From Thermoflexaceae bacterium (GTDB taxonomy: Bacteria; Chloroflexota; Dehalococcoidia; Tepidiformales; Tepidiformaceae), in assembly GCA_015075555.1 (NCBI GenBank), contig JABTUD010000001.1, positions 1,178,001 through 1,242,000 of the forward strand: 64,000 nucleotides of DNA. Reading direction: 5' to 3'. Each line of letters opens with the position of its first letter. Within the stretch, counting starts at the first letter, position 1. The translations under genes were made by a program, and so were the position numbers. Positions 8,827 to 15,885 of the stretch are shown here, one piece after another. The notes below the pieces were generated by a model. The model saw nothing but the letters and a program-made list of their open reading frames with translations. It did not search any database and was not told the DNA's origin.

Positions 8827-9411
8827 CTAGTTGAGGCTGAAGGGCGGGTACTGGTCCACCTGCAGCAGGGCATAGGCGGAGACCCGGGTCTGCCAGCGAA
8901 GCCAACCGGCGATGAAGTTGTGGATCCCCTCGGGCACCGAGCCGGTGAAGAGGGCCACGAGCCAGGCGATCAAGATGCAAACCTCGGCCGCGATCGTCAC
9001 GAGGTAGAGCACGATGACCGCCGGGATGAGCATCAGCAAGCGGAAGAAGCAGGTCAGCCGGTTCCGGCCTTCCACCTGGCCATCGACCGACAGGCGAACC
9101 GGGTAGGCGGCGTCATCTTCGAGGCTGAACGGCGGGTACTTGTCGGTCAGGAGGGCCATATAGCCCCCGACTCGCGTCTGCCAGCGTAGCGCGCCGATGC
9201 TGAACTTCAGCATTCCCTCCGGGTATTTGCCCGTGAACAGGATCGCCAGCCAGGCGATTAACGTGACGATACTGGCCGCCAGCTGGACGAAGTACACGAC
9301 GATGAACTGGGGAATGGCGAAAAGGATGCGCAGGAAGACCGACAGCCGGCTCTGCGGAGCTGCCGGGTCGATGTCGACTACGACTGGATAGGCGCCTGCA
9401 GCGCTTGCCAT
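8827..9411 (-). CDS. DUF4389 domain membrane protein, two repeats
   Basis: A 194-residue protein made almost entirely of two DUF4389 units. Each has a hydrophobic hairpin (LFAIPQFIVVYFVQL; LLMLIPAVIVLYLV) and ends in the signature FTGKYPEGMLKF ... LLTDKYPPFSL or FTGSVPEGIHNF ... LQVDQYPPFSL. The two halves are clearly internal duplicates. It lies 84 nt upstream of the longer DUF4389 gene in the same direction, so the pair is probably an operon of related membrane proteins. No enzymatic residues stand out. The molecular role is unknown. Confidence 0.82.
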   Translation of the reverse strand: MASAAGAYPVVVDIDPAAPQSRLSVFLRILFAIPQFIVVYFVQLAASIVTLIAWLAILFTGKYPEGMLKFSIGALRWQTRVGGYMALLTDKYPPFSLEDDAAYPVRLSVDGQVEGRNRLTCFFRLLMLIPAVIVLYLVTIAAEVCILIAWLVALFTGSVPEGIHNFIAGWLRWQTRVSAYALLQVDQYPPFSLN

Positions 9412-9509
9412 GTCCTTTCCCTCACTTCACGGCCGGGCGTCTGCCGCGCCCCGCGCCGGGATCCCCGTCAGTGGGCCCCACCCCGCTTCTGCCCGCCGCT
9501 CGATGAATA

Positions 9510-10211
9510 CTAGCCGACTACGGCCAGCGATTCTTTCATGATGGATTCCCAGATGCGATTCCCATCGACGCCGCCAACGAGCTGTTCGCCGGCGCGCTCG
9601 GGGTGCGGCATCATGCCGAGCACGTTGCCGCGAGCGTTGATGATGCCGGCGATGTTGTGGGCGCTTCCGTTCGGGTTAGCCCCGGGCGTGGCCCGGCCAG
9701 CGGCATCAACGTAGCGGAACACCACCCGGCCAGACTGCTCCAGGGTGGCAAGCGTGGCCTCGTCGGCAAAGTAGTTGCCATCGCCGTGGCTGATGGGGAT
9801 GCGCAGCACCTCTCCTTCGCCAATGTCATCGGCCCAGGGCGTGCGACCACCCTCGCGGCGCAGATGGGTCCATTCGCAGCGGAACTGGAGACTTTCGTTG
9901 CGCATGAGGGCGCCGGGCAGGAGGCCGCTTTCGCAGAGCACCTGGAAGCCGTTGCAGATCCCGATAACAGGCCCGCCGCGGCTGGCGAAGCGGGTGACAG
10001 ACTCCATGACTGGAGAGAAGCGGGCGATCGCCCCGCAGCGGAGATAGTCGCCGTAGGAGAAGCCGCCCGGCAGGACGACGGCGTCGTATCCCGAGAGGTC
10101 CGTTTCGCGGTGCCAGAGGATGTCCGCGTTCTGCCCGAGCACGCCCGTCAGGACATGGTGGCAGTCCCGGTCGCTCCAGGTGCCCGGGAACCGGATGATG
10201 GCGAAACGCAT
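9510..10211 (-). CDS. purQ: Phosphoribosylformylglycinamidine synthase subunit PurQ
   Basis: A 233-residue class I glutamine amidotransferase that supplies ammonia to PurL in purine synthesis. Seen in sequence: FPGTWSDRD, LPGGFSYGDYLRCGAIA, the nucleophile C86 in GICNGFQVLCESGLLPGAL, and the late catalytic His-Glu in MMPHPER. The ATG at 10211 has GGGAGG about 5 nt upstream; a longer frame from 10250 is rejected because the family begins exactly at MRFAIIRF. TATACT on the minus strand (10241-10246) is a likely -10 element. purS and purL, usual partners, are not adjacent in this window. Confidence 0.95.
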   Translation of the reverse strand: MRFAIIRFPGTWSDRDCHHVLTGVLGQNADILWHRETDLSGYDAVVLPGGFSYGDYLRCGAIARFSPVMESVTRFASRGGPVIGICNGFQVLCESGLLPGALMRNESLQFRCEWTHLRREGGRTPWADDIGEGEVLRIPISHGDGNYFADEATLATLEQSGRVVFRYVDAAGRATPGANPNGSAHNIAGIINARGNVLGMMPHPERAGEQLVGGVDGNRIWESIMKESLAVVG

Positions 10212-10268
10212 GAACCCTCCCGCGTCCCCCTGCTGCGCGCAGTATACCAATGCTAGATGTGCATCTGT

Positions 10269-12455
10269 CTACACGGTTTCCACAGAATGGGATCGCGAGG
10301 CGCCTGGATCTTCGGCGAGCCGGGCGATGACGGCAACTTCATCGACGGTCGCAGCCGGGTATTCGATGCGCGGGTGATAGACAGCGCGCAGGGTGGCCTT
10401 GAAACTGGCGGCGACCTGCTGGATCTCTTTCATGGTTATGTCGCACTCATCGAGCTGCCCTTCCGCCAGCCTCTCGGCGATGACGCTGTCGACAACTTCA
10501 TCGATGTGGTCCTGGGCGCGGTCCTGGCGAGCGCGAACGACGGCCTCGCAGGAGTCCGAGAGCATGACGATTGCGGCCTCTTTCGACTGGGGAAGCGGCC
10601 CGGGGTAGCGGAAGTCTGCGGGCGACAGCTCCAGTCCATCCTGGATGGCGCGCCGGTAGAAGTAGGTGACAAGCCGCGTCCCGTGGTGCTGGGGGATGAA
10701 ATCGCGCACGAGCGGGGGCACGCGGTAGCGGCGGGCGATCTCAAGGCCGTTGGTGACGTGCTCGCGGATGAGGCGGGCGCTCTCGGTCGGTGGGAGCCCG
10801 GCGTGGGGGCTCGCCTGGCCATCGAGCGAGTTTTCGATGTAGTAGCGGGGCTGGGCGAGCTTCCCAACATCGTGGTAGTAGGAGCCGGCGCGCACGACGA
10901 GAGCGTCGGCGCCGATGCGTGTGGCGGCTCTTTCGGCCAGGGCGCTGACCATCATGCTGTGGTGGTAGGTGCCCGGAGCCTCATCCTGGAGCCGGAGGAG
11001 GAGAGGGTGGTCGGCGCGCACGAGCTCCATTAGCTGGAGGCGGGTAGTGACGCCAAGGGCCATGGAAAGCAGGACGAATACGCCGACGGTGAGCACGGCC
11101 GAGGCAGCGCCGTTGATCCCCGCGGCGAGGCTGAGCCACCCGAGGTCTTCTGGTGTGCGAACTTCGCTCAGCATCCAGAAGACCACGAGCACGAGCCACG
11201 TTGACCCGGCAACAGCTACGGCGGCCAGGGCAAAGCGCGAGAGCCGTTCGGCCCTGTACACGGTGGCCGCACCCACGAGGCCGCCGGCTGTGTAGGCAAT
11301 GGCGAGCTCAAAGGCCTCAATCGGGCCGGTGAAGGTAGCCCCGGCGAGGTCGGGCGCTGTCACCCCGATGAAGGTCGCCAGCAACCCGGTGACGATGGCC
11401 ATGAGGGCGGCAAAGGAGAGGTCGGTGAAGGATGCGGCGACCATTGCGACGGCGGCGACAGGCAGCGCAAACAACAGGTAGTGGCTGCTCCCTTCCTGGC
11501 CAATCTCCGGCAAGAGGAAGCGCGCGGCGAACAGCACGCCGGCGGCCGTGACCACTGTGACCGCCATCCGGCGCCCGGCCGGCGCGGGGAAAGGCTGCAG
11601 CTGGAAGACGAAGATGGCAAGAAGGAGACCGGCGCCGAGGGTAAACAGCCCTCCCCCGGCAAGGTCGTACCAGTCGATCCCGGATTCGATGAGACCGGCC
11701 GACTGAAGCGCTTCGATATCCGCGGCCGAGAGGGTTTGCCCCTCCGTGACGATCACCTGGCCGCGAGCATATGTCTGGAAAACGAGCGCTGTGTTCTTTC
11801 GCGCCTCCTCCTTCGCCTTCCGCGTGGCCGACTCATCGACACGGACGTTGGGGACGGCAAAGGCCTTCATCAGCTCACGCAGGGCCGTGACCTCGGTAGT
11901 TGTGGTGGGGACATTGGCGGGAATGGCAAGGTACTCCTCGACCCGCGCCTCAGCGCTGCCATCCTTGACTCCCGCCGCCATGATGCTTTCGAGGGCGCTC
12001 GATGCGCGGGCCGAAAAGCTATCGAACGCTGCCCGTTCGATGGCCACCAGGCTTGCCCGCCCGGCGGCGGAGAGACCGCTTGCGCTTGGAAGCGCGCCAA
12101 TGGCGACCACCTGTTCCTGGCTGCTCAGACCGGCACGAAGGCGGATTGCCCGTACCTCTTCGAAGAACCCCTTGAGTGCGGCCGCCTGCTGCTGGCTGGT
12201 CAGTGAATCGGGGGGCAGGTACACATCGGGAACGGCTGCTGCAGCCTGGTCGCGGGCAGCCTCGGTGAGCGCTTCAGAGGCGTAGGTGACGCTCTCGCCC
12301 GCCTCGATTGTTCGCGGCGCGACGCTTCCCTCCCCCAGGTCGTCACCAATTGGAAAGAGCGGCATGACCAGGGGAGCGGAAATGAGCGCAACCGCGAGCC
12401 CGAACAGCAACGCGGCCGTGCGCGACACCACGGGGAGGGGACGCCGTCGAAACAT
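10269..12455 (-). CDS. pgpH: 7TM-HD family membrane phosphodiesterase (PgpH type)
   Basis: A 728-residue membrane protein: N-terminal helix, a large extracytoplasmic 7TMR-HDED region (residues about 40-270), seven hydrophobic segments (about 270-480) and a C-terminal HD domain. The HD motif is H528-D529 in GSYYHDVGKL, with the preceding histidine in GTYHHSMM and later REHVTNGLEIA and IPQHHGT. Proteins of this order (PgpH/YqfF) hydrolyse cyclic di-AMP in Firmicutes; that activity is inferred here. It is last in a minus-strand run with rpsU, YqeY and HAD genes, 45 nt after the HAD gene. In many bacteria this gene sits beside ybeY and phoH, which are absent here. Confidence 0.88.
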   Translation of the reverse strand: MFRRRPLPVVSRTAALLFGLAVALISAPLVMPLFPIGDDLGEGSVAPRTIEAGESVTYASEALTEAARDQAAAAVPDVYLPPDSLTSQQQAAALKGFFEEVRAIRLRAGLSSQEQVVAIGALPSASGLSAAGRASLVAIERAAFDSFSARASSALESIMAAGVKDGSAEARVEEYLAIPANVPTTTTEVTALRELMKAFAVPNVRVDESATRKAKEEARKNTALVFQTYARGQVIVTEGQTLSAADIEALQSAGLIESGIDWYDLAGGGLFTLGAGLLLAIFVFQLQPFPAPAGRRMAVTVVTAAGVLFAARFLLPEIGQEGSSHYLLFALPVAAVAMVAASFTDLSFAALMAIVTGLLATFIGVTAPDLAGATFTGPIEAFELAIAYTAGGLVGAATVYRAERLSRFALAAVAVAGSTWLVLVVFWMLSEVRTPEDLGWLSLAAGINGAASAVLTVGVFVLLSMALGVTTRLQLMELVRADHPLLLRLQDEAPGTYHHSMMVSALAERAATRIGADALVVRAGSYYHDVGKLAQPRYYIENSLDGQASPHAGLPPTESARLIREHVTNGLEIARRYRVPPLVRDFIPQHHGTRLVTYFYRRAIQDGLELSPADFRYPGPLPQSKEAAIVMLSDSCEAVVRARQDRAQDHIDEVVDSVIAERLAEGQLDECDITMKEIQQVAASFKATLRAVYHPRIEYPAATVDEVAVIARLAEDPGASRSHSVETV

Positions 12456-12500
12456 GGGCTCGAACCGATGATAACAGAGCGGCCCGCGGACCTGGCTCTC

Positions 12501-13214
12501 CTACCCGGCCTGTCCTTCGCCGAGGATTTCGTTGAGGGCGCCAAGGCGTTCGATTACGAGATAGCCGGCTCCTTCGCGCCTGCGCCCGCGCCGTTGCAGG
12601 AGGACCGCCCGAAGTCCCGCAGCGCGGGCGCCGGCCACATCAGTCTCGACCCGGTCGCCAACGAAGAGGGCCTCGTGGGGCCCGGCCCGGATCTCGGCGA
12701 GCGCCCTTTCGTAAATCGCGGGGTGCGGCTTGGCGAGCCCCACATCGGCCGATGAGACGATGCAGTCGAGGTAGCCGGAGAGCCCGAGCTGGTTGGCCTT
12801 CACCTCGAGCAGACGCGACGGGAAGATGGAATTCGTGACGATGCCAACGCTGTAGCCGCGGTACTTCAAAGATGGCAGCAGGGCGCGCGCGTCGTCGTAG
12901 ACGTCGAAGCCCTCGTAGGCGGCATCGAAGAAGAGCCGCGCACAGGCATCCACGTCGTCCGTTCCGACGGTCCACCCCAGCCAGGTGAAGGCGCCTGCGA
13001 TGATGGCATGGATTGACGGGGCCGGGTCGCCGGGGGCGGGCTCGCGATCGGGCATGGCCGCCTCCAGTGCCCGTTCGAAGTCGGCATCGCGCAGGGCGAA
13101 GTGGAGGTGCTTGCGCGCGTAGGCAGCGATTGCGCCCGCGGGATATGAGGTAATCAGCTGCCGCTCACGAACAACGGTCCCGCCCCAGTCGAACAGGACT
13201 GCGCGGATGCTCAC
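12501..13214 (-). CDS. HAD superfamily hydrolase with atypical DWGGT motif I
   Basis: A 237-residue HAD hydrolase with a helical cap. Motif I reads D9-W-G-G-T, so the nucleophile is present but the usual second aspartate, which acts as acid/base, is glycine. Motif II is VGIVTNS, motif III is KPHPAIYERAL, and motif IV is FVGDRVETDVAGARAAG. Such a change is also known in subfamilies that are not simple phosphatases, such as phosphonatases with Ala. Substrate unknown. Its start overlaps the YqeY stop by 4 nt (ATGA), so translation is probably coupled. Confidence 0.85.
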   Translation of the reverse strand: MSIRAVLFDWGGTVVRERQLITSYPAGAIAAYARKHLHFALRDADFERALEAAMPDREPAPGDPAPSIHAIIAGAFTWLGWTVGTDDVDACARLFFDAAYEGFDVYDDARALLPSLKYRGYSVGIVTNSIFPSRLLEVKANQLGLSGYLDCIVSSADVGLAKPHPAIYERALAEIRAGPHEALFVGDRVETDVAGARAAGLRAVLLQRRGRRREGAGYLVIERLGALNEILGEGQAG

Positions 13215-13663
13215 TGGCCGGCCAGGAGCTCCCTGACGATTTCGCTGACGATCCTGCCATCGGTCCGGCCTGCGAACTCCTGCATGAGAACGGGCATGAC
13301 CTTGCCGATATCGCGCGGGCCACTGGCGCCTGTCCCGGCAACCACACGCCTTGCGGCCGCCTCGATCTCCTCTCGCGGAGCCTGCCGGGGAAGGTACCCT
13401 TCGAGCCAGGCGAGCTCGCCCTCTTCTTTGGCGACGAGGTCTTCGCGGCCCCCCCTGCGGAATTCGGTGATGCTCTCCCGGCGCTGCTTCGCCTGCTTCT
13501 GAACCACGGCAAGCACGCCTGCATCGTCGAGTTCGTGCCGCGCTTCGATCTCGGCATTTCGAATGGCGGCGGTAAGCATCCGCAGCGCGACCTTCCTGAC
13601 CTCGTCGCGGGCACGTATGGCGTCGTGGAGGTCGGACTGGATCCGATCCTTCATGGTGGTCAT
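13211..13663 (-). CDS. GatB/YqeY domain protein
   Basis: A 150-residue helical protein of the YqeY family, which shares a domain with the GatB subunit of the tRNA amidotransferase. Recognisable blocks are RDEVRKVALRMLTAAIRNAEIE, LAVVQKQAKQRRESITEF, EEGELAWLEGYLPRQ and the C-terminal DIGKVMPVLMQEFAGRTDGRIVSEIVRE. The ATG at 13663 has GGAG about 8 nt upstream; an in-frame ATG at 13654 is the alternative. The gene follows rpsU in many bacteria, as it does here, and overlaps the HAD gene by 4 nt. Its exact role is unproven. Confidence 0.92.
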   Translation of the reverse strand: MTTMKDRIQSDLHDAIRARDEVRKVALRMLTAAIRNAEIEARHELDDAGVLAVVQKQAKQRRESITEFRRGGREDLVAKEEGELAWLEGYLPRQAPREEIEAAARRVVAGTGASGPRDIGKVMPVLMQEFAGRTDGRIVSEIVRELLAGQ

Positions 13664-13683
13664 CGGAGTTCTCCGGGAACGCA

Positions 13684-13709
13684 GCAGGCCCGGGTATGCC
13701 CGGGCCTGC
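13684..13709 (-). terminator. Strong hairpin between rpsU and the YqeY gene
   Basis: A perfect 11-bp stem, GCAGGCCCGGG (13684-13694) and CCCGGGCCTGC (13699-13709), with a 4-base TATG loop. No T-run follows on either strand, so it may be an attenuator or RNA processing site that sets rpsU apart from the genes downstream rather than a full terminator. Confidence 0.55.
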
Positions 13710-13736
13710 GATTGCGGCTGAATTAAGCCCGGTTGG

Positions 13737-13958
13737 TTAACGGCGGGCGGACTGCAAGGCGCGGGCTTCGCTTCGCATCTGCTTCTTGCGGAGCTTCCGG
13801 AGACGCGCGGCCTCCTTCTTCTTCCGCTTCACGCTCGGCTTCTCGTAGTGTTCACGGCGCCGTGCCTCTGAAAGAATGCCATCCTGCTGAACGCGCTTGT
13901 TGAAGCGCTTGAGGGCGCCTTCGAACGACTCGTTGTCGCCGATGATGACTTCTGCCAA
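13737..13958 (-). CDS. rpsU: Ribosomal protein bS21
   Basis: A 73-residue basic protein of the small ribosomal subunit. The sequence AEVIIGDNESFEGALKRF followed by QDGILSEARRREHYEKPSVKRKKK is diagnostic for bS21, and the tail is the usual Arg/Lys-rich helix. The start is read as TTG at 13958 because the family begins at this point and GGGGTGAT lies about 10 nt upstream; the longer frame from an ATG at 14027 would add a foreign N-terminus. It heads a run with YqeY, HAD and PgpH genes. An insertion sequence begins about 110 nt upstream of the start. Confidence 0.95.
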   Translation of the reverse strand: MAEVIIGDNESFEGALKRFNKRVQQDGILSEARRREHYEKPSVKRKKKEAARLRKLRKKQMRSEARALQSARR

Positions 13959-14071
13959 CCAGCTATCACCCCGCCTTCTTGTCACGAGTATCCGCCCACG
14001 CGGGCGGCAACCAGAACACACTAGCATCCCGGATAGAATGGCGAAAGCGCCCGATGTGACTCAGAGGGAAT

Positions 14072-14112
14072 GTTACCGAAGGAGCGGGTGATGCCTCATA
14101 AGGGTTGTTACC
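14072..14112 (+). repeat. Left terminal inverted repeat of the insertion sequence
   Basis: Begins GTTACCGAAGG, has ATGCCTCAT in its centre and ends GTTGTTACC. It matches the right repeat, read inverted, at 33 of 41 positions. The sequence following it (GAAAGGG) makes a second copy of the GTTACCGAA box, which may be a doubled transposase-binding site. Confidence 0.85.
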
Positions 14113-14136
14113 GAAAGGGACAGGAGAGAAGGCGTC

Positions 14137-15303
14137 ATGACAGGTCCTGCGGTGATGGAGTATGCGCTTGCGGTGCGGTCGCGGTACCGGGCTGGGGGCA
14201 GGGAAGAGAAGAAGCGGATCCTGGACGAGTTTTGCGAGACGACGGGGATGCACCGGAAGGCAGTGATCCGGTTGCTGAACCGGGATGGGGGGCCAAAGAG
14301 GGGTAATGGGGGGCGGCCACGGCGTTACGGTCCCGAGGTAGTGGAGGGGCTGGTAAAGGTGTGGGAAGCAGGGGACCGGATGTGCGGGAAGCTATTGGCC
14401 GCGGTGATGAAGGACCTGGTCGAGGCACTGGAGCGGCACGGGGAGCTGCAGGTGCCGGCAGCGGTGCGGGCACTGCTGTTGGAGATCAGTCCGTCAAGCA
14501 TTGACCGCCTGCTGAGCCGGCACCGGCGGCGGCTCAGTCTGCAACCGCAACGGAAGCAGCCGTCCTCCAGTGGCCTCAAGGGTGAGGTTCCGATTCGGAC
14601 CTGGAGCGAGTGGCGGGGAGCGCCGGTGGGGTCGCTGCAGGCGGACCTGGTCCTGCACTGCGGCGAAAGCACCGGGGGGTTCTACCTCACAACCCTTTGC
14701 ACCGTGGACGTCGCGAGCGGCTGGACGGAGGTGGAGCCGGTCTGGGGCATTGGTGGCCAGCGGGTGGGCACCGCCGTGCACCACGTTCGGCAGCGGTTGC
14801 CCTTCCCGCTGAAGAGCCTGCACACGGACAACGGCTCGGAGTTCATCAATCACACGCTCTTCAACTGGTGCCGCCGGGAGAAGGTAGGCTTCAGCCGGGG
14901 CCGGAGCTACAAGAAGAACGACCAGGCTTACGTGGAGCAGCGTAACTGGCTCGCCGTGCGCCGTCAGGTAGGCTATGACCGGCTTGCTTCAAAGAAGGCC
15001 TACGCCCTTCTCGGCCAGCTCTACCCGTTACTCTCGCTGCACCTGAACTTCTTCCGGCCGATCCGCAAGGTCGTAGCCAGGGAACGGGTTGGCGCGCGCG
15101 TCATCAAGCGCTACGACGAGCCACGCACTCCCTTCCAGCGACTCCTCGACAGCGGCGCTCTCAGCGATGAACTCCGCCTTCAGTTGCAGGCGCGCCTGCA
15201 GAACACCAACCCCGTCCTGCTGCGGAGCCGCATCGATGCCCTGCTCCGCCAGATCTGGCAACTTGGCCCCAGGGACCGCATGCTTGGCGATCATGTTGGG
15301 TAA
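14137..15303 (+). CDS. DDE transposase with integrase (rve) core
   Basis: A 388-residue transposase. The N-terminal helix-turn-helix region (KKRILDEFCETTGMHRKAVIRLLNR) should bind the element ends. The retroviral-integrase-like core has D170 in LQADLVLHCGE, D231 in HTDNGSEFIN and E267 in QAYVEQRNW, a complete DDE triad with N at the usual place. The length is intact and the frame unbroken, so it may be active. AGGAGA lies about 10 nt before the ATG at 14137. The family resembles IS481/ISNCY-type integrase transposases; I cannot place it more exactly. The stop overlaps the right inverted repeat. Confidence 0.92.
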   Translation: MTGPAVMEYALAVRSRYRAGGREEKKRILDEFCETTGMHRKAVIRLLNRDGGPKRGNGGRPRRYGPEVVEGLVKVWEAGDRMCGKLLAAVMKDLVEALERHGELQVPAAVRALLLEISPSSIDRLLSRHRRRLSLQPQRKQPSSSGLKGEVPIRTWSEWRGAPVGSLQADLVLHCGESTGGFYLTTLCTVDVASGWTEVEPVWGIGGQRVGTAVHHVRQRLPFPLKSLHTDNGSEFINHTLFNWCRREKVGFSRGRSYKKNDQAYVEQRNWLAVRRQVGYDRLASKKAYALLGQLYPLLSLHLNFFRPIRKVVARERVGARVIKRYDEPRTPFQRLLDSGALSDELRLQLQARLQNTNPVLLRSRIDALLRQIWQLGPRDRMLGDHVG

Positions 15304-15339
15304 CACCCTTCATGAGGCATCCCCAACCCTTTCGGTAAC
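15299..15339 (-). repeat. Right terminal inverted repeat of the insertion sequence
   Basis: Read on the minus strand it begins GTTACCGAAAGGG, contains GATGCCTCAT and ends GGGTGTTACC, matching the left end. The transposase stop codon (15301-15303) lies inside it. Confidence 0.85.
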
Positions 15340-15428
15340 CGATCATTTTGAGGCACTACGGCGCCTGTCTCCCGGGCAGGGCACGGGGCCGCGCTCCCTT
15401 CACCAGGTTCGGCTCCGGGTTCCCGGTT

Positions 15429-15572
15429 TCAGTCGGCGGAAGGGAGCACCTTGGGCTGCATGAGCTCCATCGGGCGCCCGCTCACCTTGAGCTCGCAGTT
15501 CCCGGGCTTGATCACGAGGAGCTCGATGCCGGTCTCCTCATCCTTGTAGCGCTTGCCAAGCTGTACGGCCAT
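15429..15572 (-). CDS. Tiny desulforedoxin-like protein lacking metal cysteines (47 aa)
   Basis: A 47-residue protein, MAVQLGKRYKDEETGIELLV followed by IKPGNCELKVSGRPMEL. It aligns along its length with the 39-residue protein just upstream (both have GKRY, an ELLV/EFIV-K-x-G core and a final G-x-P-(M/L)-E-L), but the CxxC pair is replaced by DEET and only one cysteine (C26) remains. AAGGAG sits 11 nt before the ATG, supporting translation. It resembles the N-terminal domain of desulfoferrodoxin with the iron site lost. Role unknown; it may partner the cysteine-bearing copy. It is the last gene before the insertion sequence. Confidence 0.7.
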   Translation of the reverse strand: MAVQLGKRYKDEETGIELLVIKPGNCELKVSGRPMELMQPKVLPSAD

Positions 15573-15612
15573 GTCGGGTTCTACTCCTTGCGCGTCCCTC
15601 CCGGGCGCGCTG

Positions 15613-15732
15613 CTACTTCTTCAGTTCCAGCGGTGTATCGCCGCAGGTCAACTCGCCATCGCCGCCCTTGGTGACGATGAACTCCGACCCGCAGGAAGGG
15701 CAGATGTAACGCTTTCCGGTCTGTGCTGGCAT
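15613..15732 (-). CDS. Tiny desulforedoxin/zinc-ribbon-like protein (39 aa)
   Basis: A 39-residue protein, MPAQTGKRYICPSCGSEFIV followed by TKGGDGELTCGDTPLELKK. The C11-x-x-C14 pair and C30 form most of a desulforedoxin-type metal knuckle; the classical family has a second CC pair, of which one cysteine is missing, so three ligands remain. AGAGAGG lies about 10 nt before the ATG. It is read in the same direction as the respiratory operon, 150 nt downstream of the cytochrome c-LysM gene, and precedes its cysteine-poor relative by 40 nt. A redox or metal-handling role is an inference. Confidence 0.7.
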   Translation of the reverse strand: MPAQTGKRYICPSCGSEFIVTKGGDGELTCGDTPLELKK

Positions 15733-15885
15733 GGGCCAAAACCTCTCTTCTTGTACGTCCCGGCAGCCCAAACCCGGCCCCGGCCCGATTATGACGGGAT
15801 CGTAAGCAGCGGGCTGGAACCGGTCAATCTGCAAGCCGGGGGCGAACGGCCGGGAGGGCTCCCGGCCGCCACGTGCGGTTCAGCG

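Larger units (their letters stand above)
14072..15339 (+). mobile_element. Insertion sequence with 41-bp inverted ends and a DDE transposase
   Basis: The element is bounded by 41-bp imperfect inverted repeats (33 of 41 positions match), 14072-14112 and 15299-15339, and encodes one full-length transposase. Both ends begin and end with GTTACC, so each end carries two GTTACC boxes in direct orientation. A weaker similarity continues outward (TGTGACTCA at 14055, and TGAGGCACT read inverted at 15349-15357), so the true ends could be about 14055 and 15357. I find no target-site duplication for either choice. It sits upstream of rpsU and downstream of the small desulforedoxin-like genes. Confidence 0.85.

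Noticed and set aside
14050-15360. Target-site duplication of the insertion sequence
   Set aside because: No equal direct repeats of 2-10 bases flank either of the two possible sets of ends.
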